DNA from: Actinomycetota bacterium
Lineage (GTDB): Bacteria > Actinomycetota > Thermoleophilia > Solirubrobacterales > Solirubrobacteraceae
Reading direction: 5' to 3'
Length of the DNA: 64,000 nt
Assembly (NCBI GenBank): GCA_005883215.1
Contig: VAYS01000010.1
Coordinates: 124,001 to 188,000, forward strand
Of the stretch, positions 8,533 through 15,140 are shown in pieces. The translations under genes and the position numbers were made by a program. The notes below the pieces were generated by a model, which had not been told where the DNA came from, made no database searches, and saw nothing but the letters and a program-made list of their open reading frames with translations. Every line of letters begins with the position of its first letter. Positions within the stretch are counted from its first letter, which is position 1.

Positions 8533-9417
8533 TCAGGCGGCCGCCTCGCGCGAACCGACGGTCACGTCCCAGTCCGGGAGGTCGATGTGCTCGACCTCGC
8601 CCAGCGGCATCTGCAAAAAGCGCGTGCCGACCTCGACGAAGGCTTCCACGTCGCCGGTGCACAGGAAGCGGTAGTCGCCCTCGCCGCCCCGGGGGTGGGC
8701 CAGCGAGTGCTCGACCAAAACCCGCTCGACCTCGCCCGCCAGCGCCCGGCCCGAGGTGACCAGGCGCACCCGAGGACCCAACATACGCCGGAGCATCGGG
8801 GCCACCAGCGGATAGTGGGTGCAGCCCAGGATCACGGTGTCCACCCGGGCGGCGACCAGCGGCCGGCAGTAGCCCCGCACGGTCTCCACCACCCGCTGGT
8901 CGAAGGGAAAGCCGCCCTGGATGATGGGCGCCAGATCGGGACACGCCACCTTGGTCAGCGTCGCCTTCGGCGCGTGGGCGCCCAGCGCTCGATCGTAGGC
9001 TCCGCTGGCCACGGTCGCGGGCGTCGCCAGCAGGCCGACCCGGCCGGTGGGGGTGTGCGCGGCGGCCAGGCGCGACTCGGGCTCCACCACGGCGAGCACG
9101 TCGACCTCGGGCGCCCATGCGGCCAGCTGCTCGCGCAGCGCCCCTAGCGCCGCCGAGGTGGCCGCGTTGCAGGCCACCACCATCAGCTTGGCGTCGCGGG
9201 CCAACAGCTCCCGGGCGATCTGCAGCGAGAACCGCTGCAGCTCGCCCGGCTCGCGCTGGCCGTAGGGAAACCGAGCGGTGTCGCCCAGGTAGAGGAAGTC
9301 CTCATGGGGCAGGTGCACGAGCAGCTCGTGCAGCACGGTGAGGCCACCCACCCCGGAGTCGAACACGCCCACCGGGCGCCGCGGGCTGATCGTGCTGGCG
9401 TCGGGCATCCCGGCCAT
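8533..9417 (-). CDS. murI: Glutamate racemase
   Basis: MurI makes D-glutamate for peptidoglycan. The racemase signatures are FDSGVGGL near the N-terminus, the first catalytic Cys in VACNAATSAAL, and the second in LGCTHYPL. With the ATG at 9417 the protein has 294 residues. This start leaves 9 bp to the divergent glycosyltransferase ATG and is preceded by CATTCT and 6 nt; ATGs at 9441 and 9408 are alternatives. It heads murI-rph-rdgB-CDF, a unit mixing wall synthesis, RNA processing and nucleotide cleaning. Confidence 0.93.
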   Translation of the reverse strand: MAGMPDASTISPRRPVGVFDSGVGGLTVLHELLVHLPHEDFLYLGDTARFPYGQREPGELQRFSLQIARELLARDAKLMVVACNAATSAALGALREQLAAWAPEVDVLAVVEPESRLAAAHTPTGRVGLLATPATVASGAYDRALGAHAPKATLTKVACPDLAPIIQGGFPFDQRVVETVRGYCRPLVAARVDTVILGCTHYPLVAPMLRRMLGPRVRLVTSGRALAGEVERVLVEHSLAHPRGGEGDYRFLCTGDVEAFVEVGTRFLQMPLGEVEHIDLPDWDVTVGSREAAA

Positions 9418-9426
9418 GATCCCAGA

Positions 9427-10407
9427 ATGCCGGTCGATCAAATCCGAGCGCTGGTGGTCTCCAACATGCGCGCCGACGGCGCGGCGCCCGGTCGCGGAAG
9501 CTTCGTCCGAGACCAGGCGGCAGCGCTGGCAGCCCGCCCCGACCTCGAGGTCGAGCTATTCGAGTTCGAGCCCGGGCCGCGGGCGCTGGCCGCCGCGGCC
9601 GGCGCCCTACGTCGCGGCTTCGGCAGACAGCGCTTCGACGTAGTCCACGCCCACTTCGGGCTCACCCAGTGGCCGGCGTTCGCCGCCCGCGCTCGGGCGC
9701 GGGCGGTCACCCTGCACGGCACCGACCTGCGCCACCCGCGCACGCGGGTGCTGACCGCCGCCGCGCTGGGGCGCATGGACCTGGTCGCCTGCGCCTCGGC
9801 GCCGCTGTGTCGTGACCTGCCCGCGCGGGCCCGGGCCCGGGCGCGGGCGCTGGCGGTGCTGCCCTGCGGGGTGAGCACGCAGCGCTTCGTCCCGATCGAT
9901 CGCTCCCAGGCACGCGCCCGGTTGGGCCTGGATCCCGACGGGCCCTACATCCTGTTCCCGGCCGCGCCCGAGCGGGCGGTCAAGCGCCACGATCGAGCCG
10001 CGGCCGTGGTCGGCGGCGTGCCCCTCCTCACCGCCGGCGCGGTGGCGCCGGAGGAGATGCCGCTGTGGATCAACGCCGCCAACGCCGTGCTGGTGCCCTC
10101 AGACGCCGAGGGCTTTGGCCTGGCCGTGCTCGAGGCGCTGGCGTGTGAGGTCCCGGTGCTGGCCACGCCGGTGGGCATCCACCCGGTGGCGCTACGCGAC
10201 CTGCCCGGGACGCTGTGCGCCCCGTTTGATCCCGGCGTCTGGCGCGCGGCGCTGCGGCCGCACCTGGGCGAGCCCGATCCCCGGATCGGCGGCCGGGGGC
10301 GAGCCGAGCTGTTCTCGGCCCCGCGCATGGCCGAGCGCGTCGAGCTCGCCTGGCGCGCGGTGCTGGGGGCCGCGGCGGCCGGCGGATCGCCCCTGCCCGG
10401 CCGTTAG
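9427..10407 (+). CDS. Glycosyltransferase family 4 (GT-B fold)
   Basis: A 326-residue GT-B enzyme that probably transfers a sugar from a nucleotide donor to a lipid or glycan. The acceptor-side half contains DVVHAHFGLTQWPAF and VTLHGTDLRHP. The donor-side half contains LPCGVSTQRFVP, FPAAPERAVKRHD and PSDAEGFGLAVLEALACEVP, the E-x7-E nucleotide-sugar motif. It is shorter than typical GT4 enzymes because the linker is small. The start at 9427 follows CATGAT plus 6 nt; an upstream frame extension would overlap murI and is rejected. It is followed 1 nt later by a zinc-ribbon gene. Confidence 0.82.
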   Translation: MPVDQIRALVVSNMRADGAAPGRGSFVRDQAAALAARPDLEVELFEFEPGPRALAAAAGALRRGFGRQRFDVVHAHFGLTQWPAFAARARARAVTLHGTDLRHPRTRVLTAAALGRMDLVACASAPLCRDLPARARARARALAVLPCGVSTQRFVPIDRSQARARLGLDPDGPYILFPAAPERAVKRHDRAAAVVGGVPLLTAGAVAPEEMPLWINAANAVLVPSDAEGFGLAVLEALACEVPVLATPVGIHPVALRDLPGTLCAPFDPGVWRAALRPHLGEPDPRIGGRGRAELFSAPRMAERVELAWRAVLGAAAAGGSPLPGR

Positions 10408-10408
10408 C

Positions 10409-11197
10409 ATGACCGCGATGCCGCGATTTCCCCGCATAGGGAGGCGGGACCACGGGGCGGACGCCCCCGCCGACGGCGGTCCCGAGGGTCAGACCACGGC
10501 CATGCCCGCGGCGGTAGCCAGCTCGGGCGAGGCGCCCACGCTGGAAGCCGCCGCGGTCGTCGATCCCGCCGCCGGGGCGCCGGCGCCGGCGCCGGTCGGC
10601 GAGCCCGTCCCGGCCGCGCCGCCAAAGCCCGATCGAAGCCGGATGCGTCGTCGCCTGCGCTACCTGCGCCACGCCCGCGAGCTCGCCTACCGCGACCTGG
10701 GCGGTCTGATGTTCGAGCTGTGGCGGTTCGGCCGCTCGCGCGACGACCTGGTGCTCGCCAAGCTGCAGCGCCTGAGCGAGATCGAGACCGAGATCGTGTC
10801 TCTGGAAGTCGCGCTGGAGGAACCGGGAGACGTGCTCGTCGTGCACGAGCCGGGCGTCGCGGCCTGCCCCAACTGCGGCGAGCTGCACGGGACCGGAGCC
10901 AACTTCTGCCCCAACTGCGGATGGCCCTTCGGAGCCGCAGCGGCCGCGGTGCCCGCCCCGGCGGCCCCGGCACCGGTCCCCGCTCCCGCCGCCCAGGCCC
11001 CCGCTCCACCCGGCGCGCCTCCGCCCGCGGCGCCGCCTGAGACGGCGACGGCCTACGGCGCCGGGACCGCCGAGCAGCCCACGGCCCCGGTGCCGCCCGC
11101 ATCCGAGCCGACGCCGCCCGCCGCCGCGCCGGACAGCTCGCCGCCGGCCGAGCCGCCCCCCGCTCCGGGGGGCCCCGGCGGCCCGCCCCAACCGTGA
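10409..11197 (+). CDS. Zinc-ribbon protein with Pro/Ala-rich tail
   Basis: A 262-residue protein. Residues 1-75 are low complexity. A basic helical region follows (RMRRRLRYLRHARELAYRDL and a long amphipathic helix through EIETEIVSLEVAL). Then comes a C4 zinc ribbon made of CPNCG and a second CPNCG about 17 residues later, and a 100-residue Ala/Pro-rich tail. There is no signal peptide or TM, so it is probably cytoplasmic. Function is unknown. The stop overlaps the next start as GTGA; that gene also begins with a zinc ribbon, suggesting that the two proteins work together. Confidence 0.75.
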   Translation: MTAMPRFPRIGRRDHGADAPADGGPEGQTTAMPAAVASSGEAPTLEAAAVVDPAAGAPAPAPVGEPVPAAPPKPDRSRMRRRLRYLRHARELAYRDLGGLMFELWRFGRSRDDLVLAKLQRLSEIETEIVSLEVALEEPGDVLVVHEPGVAACPNCGELHGTGANFCPNCGWPFGAAAAAVPAPAAPAPVPAPAAQAPAPPGAPPPAAPPETATAYGAGTAEQPTAPVPPASEPTPPAAAPDSSPPAEPPPAPGGPGGPPQP

Positions 11198-11940
11198 GCA
11201 CGCCGCCGGCGGACCCCGGGGGGCCGACCCCGGGCGAGCAACCGCCCGTGCCCGCGGAGGCGAGTCCCGCCGCCCCGGACCGCTGCCCGCGCTGCGGCAC
11301 CCCGCTTCTGCCCGGGCAGTACTGGTGTCTGGCCTGCGGCTTTGCCGCGCGCACCCAGGTGGCCACCGCGCCGCGCTGGAGGTGGCCGATCGTGGCCCTG
11401 GTGCTCGCCGGAGTGCTCGCACTCGCCGGCGTGGTCTACGGCTTCGTCAAGCTCTCGGAGGAGACGGGCAAGGCGCCGGCCACCGGATCCAGCGGGCCGA
11501 CCGGCCCCACCATCGCGATCCCCGCCGTGCCCACCGGCCCCACGCAGCCCGCGCCGGCCGCCACCGGCCCGACCGGGCCGACCGCCGGCCCCACCGCGGC
11601 CACCGGGCCCACCGGCCCGACCACGCCGGCGTCGACCCCGGCTCCCGGCGCCACGTTCTCCACGGTGAGCCTGGCGGCCGACCCCAATGGAGCGCTGCGC
11701 TACGACAAGGCCTCGGCCAGGGCGCGCGCCGGCAAGGTCACGATCGACTTCGCCAACCGCTCCCAGATCGCCCACAACGTGACCGTCTCCGCCGGGGCGA
11801 GGACGCTTAAGGCCACCAAGACGATCACCGCGTCCAGCGCGAAGGTCACGCTGACCCTGAAGGCCGGCACCTACACCTACTACTGCTCGGTCGACGCCCA
11901 CCGGGCGGCGGGGATGCAGGGCTCCCTGGTCGTCCACTAG
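11194..11940 (+). CDS. Zinc ribbon / transmembrane / collagen-like / cupredoxin protein
   Basis: A 248-residue membrane protein with a clear domain chain. First is an N-terminal zinc ribbon (CPRCG then CLACG, residues about 31-49). Next is one TM helix near 64-84 (WPIVALVLAGVLALAGVVYG). A GPT-rich linker covers about 98-150, and a C-terminal cupredoxin about 155-248. The type 1 copper ligands are visible: His in AHNVTVSAG, then C-x4-H-x4-M in CSVDAHRAAGM. The topology predicts a cytoplasmic zinc ribbon and an extracellular copper domain. A role in copper binding, electron transfer or signalling across the membrane is inference. The GTG start overlaps the previous stop. Confidence 0.8.
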   Translation: MSTPPADPGGPTPGEQPPVPAEASPAAPDRCPRCGTPLLPGQYWCLACGFAARTQVATAPRWRWPIVALVLAGVLALAGVVYGFVKLSEETGKAPATGSSGPTGPTIAIPAVPTGPTQPAPAATGPTGPTAGPTAATGPTGPTTPASTPAPGATFSTVSLAADPNGALRYDKASARARAGKVTIDFANRSQIAHNVTVSAGARTLKATKTITASSAKVTLTLKAGTYTYYCSVDAHRAAGMQGSLVVH

Positions 11941-11964
11941 GGCCCACGCCCCCCGGAGCCCTAG
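11937..11964. terminator. Inverted repeat between convergent stops
   Basis: CTAGGGC and GCCCTAG flank a 14-nt C-rich loop. Each arm contains the TAG stop of one of the two convergent genes. It could terminate both, but no T-tract follows in either direction. Confidence 0.35.
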
Positions 11965-12986
11965 GACCGGGCCAGGGCGCTCCAGCGCTCGGCCAGGCGC
12001 CCCCGTACCGCGCTGGCCGCGGGGTGGCGCGCCACCTCCCAGCCCGAGTCCGGCGGGGGCTTTACCAGCTCCCGCAGGACAACCGCCACCGAGGCGGCCA
12101 GCGCGCCGAGGTCATAGCCGCCCTCCAGCACCAGGCCGAGTCCGACGCCCAGCTCGGCGGCCAGCCGATGCAGCGAACGGGTCATCGCCACGAACCCCAT
12201 CTCGGTGACGGCGCCCGCGGCGAGCGGATCGGCGCGGTGGGCGTCGAACCCGGCGGAGACCAGGATCAGGTCCGGTCGGTATTCGCGCGCCACCGGGACC
12301 ACCACGTGCTCGACCAGCGACGCGTAGACGTCGTCGCCGGTCCCGTGCGCCACCGGGAGGTTGATCGTGTAGCCCTCGCCCGGCCCGGCGCCGCGGTCCT
12401 CGAACGGACCGCTGCCGGGGTACAGCGGCCAGCCGTGAATCGAGACGTACAGGACCTGGTCGCTGTCGTGGAATATGTCGTTGGTGCCGTTTCCGTGGTG
12501 GATGTCCCAGTCGAGGATGAGCACCCGCTCGGCGGCGCCGCGGTCGAGTGCATCGCGCGCCGCCACGGCGACGTTGTTGAACAGACAGAAGCCCATCGCG
12601 GCGCCCGCCTCGGCGTGATGACCAGGCGGCCGATGCGCCGAGATCCCCCGCTCGTGTTCGCCCGAGAGCAGCCGGGCGGCCAGCTCGACCGCCCCGCCGG
12701 CCGCGTGCAGGGCGGCGCGGTAGGAGCCCGCGCTCGTCGCCGTGTCGGCGTCGATCGTCCCTCCCCCCTGCGCCGAGAGCCGCTCGATCGAGTCGACGTG
12801 GGCGGCGCGGTGCACCGCCTCTAGCTGAGCGCGCGAGGCCGCGGACGAGTCCTCGCGATCGAGGCCCGGCCACCCCTCCCGGTCGAGCTCTCGCTCGATC
12901 GCGGTGATCCGCGCCGGGCGCTCGGGATGGGGCCCAGGGTCGTGCTCGAGCGAGGACGGATGGCCGAGATAGAGCACCTGGCTCAT
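11961..12986 (-). CDS. Histone deacetylase-family amidohydrolase (AcuC/HDAC-like)
   Basis: A 341-residue zinc amidohydrolase that removes acetyl groups from lysines or small amines. It starts MSQVLYLGHPSSLEHDPGPHPERP. The active-site blocks are all present: HRPPGHHAE (His pair), LDWDIHHGNGT (zinc Asp/His), VSAGFDAHRADP (zinc Asp) and EGGYDL (catalytic Tyr). The real substrate is unknown; bacterial members deacetylate acetyl-CoA synthetase, acetoin-related targets or polyamines. It diverges from nadB with only 19 bp between start codons. The upstream frame extension over nadB is rejected because homology begins at MSQV and TACCGT plus 6 nt precedes this ATG. Confidence 0.9.
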   Translation of the reverse strand: MSQVLYLGHPSSLEHDPGPHPERPARITAIERELDREGWPGLDREDSSAASRAQLEAVHRAAHVDSIERLSAQGGGTIDADTATSAGSYRAALHAAGGAVELAARLLSGEHERGISAHRPPGHHAEAGAAMGFCLFNNVAVAARDALDRGAAERVLILDWDIHHGNGTNDIFHDSDQVLYVSIHGWPLYPGSGPFEDRGAGPGEGYTINLPVAHGTGDDVYASLVEHVVVPVAREYRPDLILVSAGFDAHRADPLAAGAVTEMGFVAMTRSLHRLAAELGVGLGLVLEGGYDLGALAASVAVVLRELVKPPPDSGWEVARHPAASAVRGRLAERWSALARS

Positions 12987-13005
12987 CGAGATACGGTACC
13001 CACGG
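12987..13005. promoter_or_regulatory. 19-bp bidirectional promoter between HDAC-like gene and nadB
   Basis: Plus strand TACGGT (12992-12997) lies 8 nt before the nadB ATG. Minus strand TACCGT (plus 12993-12998) lies 6 nt before the deacetylase ATG. The two -10 hexamers share five base pairs, so RNA polymerase can occupy only one at a time. Both transcripts would be leaderless. Confidence 0.6.
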
Positions 13006-14463
13006 ATGCCGGCGACCGGGCGCATCGAGGCCGACGTGGCGGTCGTGGGCGCGGGCGGCGCCGGGCTGTTTGCCGCGCTGTCCGCGGTCGAGCACGGGGC
13101 GCGGGTGGCGTTGGTGTCGGCCACGCCGTTGGCCGAGACGGCGAGCTACTGGGCCCAGGGGGGTCTGGCCGCCGCGCTGGCGCCGGGTGACAGCCCCGAG
13201 CAACACCTGCAGGACACCGTCACGGCGGGGCGCGGGGCGGTGCGCCCGTCGGCGGCCGAGGTGCTGTGTCGCGAGGCGCCGGACCGGGTGCGCGACCTGG
13301 AGCGCCTCGGGGTCGCCTTCGACGCCGACCGCACCGGACGCCTCCTGCTCGCGCTGGAGGGAGGCCACTCGCGGCGGCGCGTCGTGCACGCCGGCGGGAG
13401 CGCCACCGGGCGCCGTGTTGTGCGTCAGCTCTCGGCCCGAGTGGCCGAGGCGCCCGAGGTCCAAGTGCTCGAGCGGGCGCGGGCCACCGCGCTGCTGACC
13501 GCGGACGGGAGATGCGTGGGGCTGGCGTGCGAGGACAGCCGCCAGGTGTCCGCGCGCGCCGTGATCCTGGCTACCGGCGGGGCGGCTGCCCTGTGGCGGC
13601 GCACCACCAACCCTCCGGGCTCGCTGGGCATCGGGCTCCTGCTCGCCCACGCGGCGGGGGCGGCGCTGGCCGACCTCGAGCTCGTGCAATTTCACCCCAC
13701 CGCAGTGATCGGCGTGCCCGGCCGCGAGGGCTTTCTCATCACTGAGGCGATACGCGGCGAGGGCGCGACCCTGCACGACTCGAGCGGCGAGCGCTTCGTC
13801 GACGAGCTCGCTCCCCGGGACGAGGTGGCCCGGGCGATCGATCGCCAGCTCGAGCTCACCGGCCAGCACGCGGTCCTGCTCGACATGCGGGCGATCGACC
13901 CGGCGAGCTTTCCCAACGTCTTCTCCGCCCTGGCCGACGCCGGGCTGGACGCCACGCGCGAGCGGGTCCCGGTGGCGCCGGCCGTCCACTACTCGATGGG
14001 CGGAATCCTCACCGACCTGCAGGGACGCTCGACCCTCAGCGGGCTCTATGCGGTGGGCGAGTCGGGGTGCACGGGTCTGCACGGCGCCAACCGCCTGGCC
14101 TCGAACTCGCTGAGCGAGTGCTTCGTCTTCGCCCGGCGGGCGGCGCAGGCCGGGCTGTCCGAGCCCCCGCCGGCCGGGGGGGCAAGCGCGGCCGCGCTGA
14201 CGGGCTCGCCCCTGCCCGCCCCCGAGACCCGCGAGGCAATGTGGCGCCACGCCGGCCTGCGTCGCACGCGCCAGGGGCTCGCGGCGCTGGCCGCCGATCG
14301 CCATCCCCTGGCTCGGCTGATCGCCGCCGGGGCGCTGGCCCGCCAGGAGACGCGCGGATCGCACGTGCGCGTGGATTTTCCCGACCTCGACCCGGACCTC
14401 GATGGCTGCCACGCCGTGATCCCGGGCCGCAGTCCCGAGCCGCGGTTCGAGCGCTGGGACTAG
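13006..14463 (+). CDS. nadB: L-aspartate oxidase
   Basis: NadB oxidises aspartate to iminoaspartate, the first step of de novo NAD synthesis, using FAD. The 485-residue protein begins with the FAD-binding VAVVGAGGAGLFAALSA. It has the succinate-dehydrogenase-family flavin loop YWAQGGLAAAL, then VQFHPTAV, ITEAIRGEGATL, and the substrate-domain YSMGGILTDLQGRST. GLHGANRLASNSLSECFVF is the signature for the C-terminal FAD contact. nadA and nadC are not adjacent, unlike the usual nadABC cluster. Confidence 0.94.
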   Translation: MPATGRIEADVAVVGAGGAGLFAALSAVEHGARVALVSATPLAETASYWAQGGLAAALAPGDSPEQHLQDTVTAGRGAVRPSAAEVLCREAPDRVRDLERLGVAFDADRTGRLLLALEGGHSRRRVVHAGGSATGRRVVRQLSARVAEAPEVQVLERARATALLTADGRCVGLACEDSRQVSARAVILATGGAAALWRRTTNPPGSLGIGLLLAHAAGAALADLELVQFHPTAVIGVPGREGFLITEAIRGEGATLHDSSGERFVDELAPRDEVARAIDRQLELTGQHAVLLDMRAIDPASFPNVFSALADAGLDATRERVPVAPAVHYSMGGILTDLQGRSTLSGLYAVGESGCTGLHGANRLASNSLSECFVFARRAAQAGLSEPPPAGGASAAALTGSPLPAPETREAMWRHAGLRRTRQGLAALAADRHPLARLIAAGALARQETRGSHVRVDFPDLDPDLDGCHAVIPGRSPEPRFERWD

Positions 14464-14636
14464 CCGAAATCCCCGTAAACCGGGGCCAGCCGGACATACT
14501 GGCGACGTAATTAACCCGGACTTAATATTCGTCTCGTTTCGATCTTCACAAACCCGCCGGATACTGGTGGGGCTCGCCCATGGGAGGGGCGAGGAGTGAC
14601 TCGCCAAACGGGAACGGCGGGAGGGAGGGAAGGTCG
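14464..14636 (+). other. 173-bp spacer with AT-rich block and strong SD
   Basis: Holds a weak stem CCCCG/CGGGG just after nadB (14471-14485), an unusually AT-rich block (14507-14530) that probably contains the promoter of the next gene, and the purine-rich Shine-Dalgarno GGGAGGGAGGGAAGG at 14619-14633. This is one of the few long leaders in the window. Confidence 0.5.
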
Positions 14637-15071
14637 ATGTATCAGTTCAGTCGCGCCATCTATAGGGAGTTGGCCCCGATGGTCGCCCGCTCGCCCGTCC
14701 ACGGCGAGGTGCGGCCGCGCGATCAGGCCCATGTCCTGCGCTGCTGTGAGGCCGCGGTCGAGCGGCTGGTGACGGACCGCCACTACTTCGCGCGTCCGGC
14801 CCGCTCCCTGTTCAACGACATCCGCAGCTATTTCCCCATGGGCTCGCAGATCCAGGTGTTCCGCGTCGTAAGCCACTACCTGGATCTCGCCCAGGAGTTC
14901 GCCGCCCGCCAACCCCGGGCCGGTTACGACGCCAACGGCGACCCGCTGGTATGCCGCGCCACCACACGCAAGGGCACGCCGTGTCAGCGCACCCCGCTAC
15001 CGCACAACGGCTACTGCCCTTCGCATCAGCACCTGGCGGCCACCGAGGACACCGAGGCGATCGCCGCCTGA
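14637..15071 (+). CDS. Conserved hypothetical with C-terminal Cys3His motif
   Basis: A 144-residue protein of unknown function. The N-terminal two thirds is helical (MYQFSRAIYRELAPMVA, then a region rich in Arg and aromatic residues). The last 35 residues hold CRATTRKGTPCQRTPLPHNG-YCPSH, a C-x9-C-x10-C-x2-H pattern like the small zinc-binding motif of DUF5763-type proteins. The start is fixed by a very strong SD 4 nt upstream. It stands alone between nadB and the hydantoinase genes. No enzymatic residues are recognised; nucleic-acid binding is possible. Confidence 0.65.
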   Translation: MYQFSRAIYRELAPMVARSPVHGEVRPRDQAHVLRCCEAAVERLVTDRHYFARPARSLFNDIRSYFPMGSQIQVFRVVSHYLDLAQEFAARQPRAGYDANGDPLVCRATTRKGTPCQRTPLPHNGYCPSHQHLAATEDTEAIAA

Positions 15072-15125
15072 GCGTGCGGACGCGCTAGCCAACGCGCAAA
15101 GGGGATAGCGGGCGCACAGACGCGA

Positions 15126-15140
15126 TAGCGTCGGCTGCCC
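15126..15140 (+). promoter_or_regulatory. -10 element of the hydantoinase unit
   Basis: TAGCGT followed by 9 nt and the ATG at 15141, within the local leaderless pattern. Confidence 0.5.

Noticed and set aside
9304-9426. Upstream extension of the glycosyltransferase frame
   Set aside because: It would run through the start of murI on the other strand, and family similarity begins after 9427.
11490-11650. Tandem repeat resembling a short array
   Set aside because: It is coding: GPT repeats of the collagen-like linker. No spacer/repeat structure of a CRISPR is present anywhere in the window.
12987-13124. N-terminal extension of the HDAC-family frame over nadB
   Set aside because: Homology starts at 12986, and the extension overlaps the start of nadB on the other strand.
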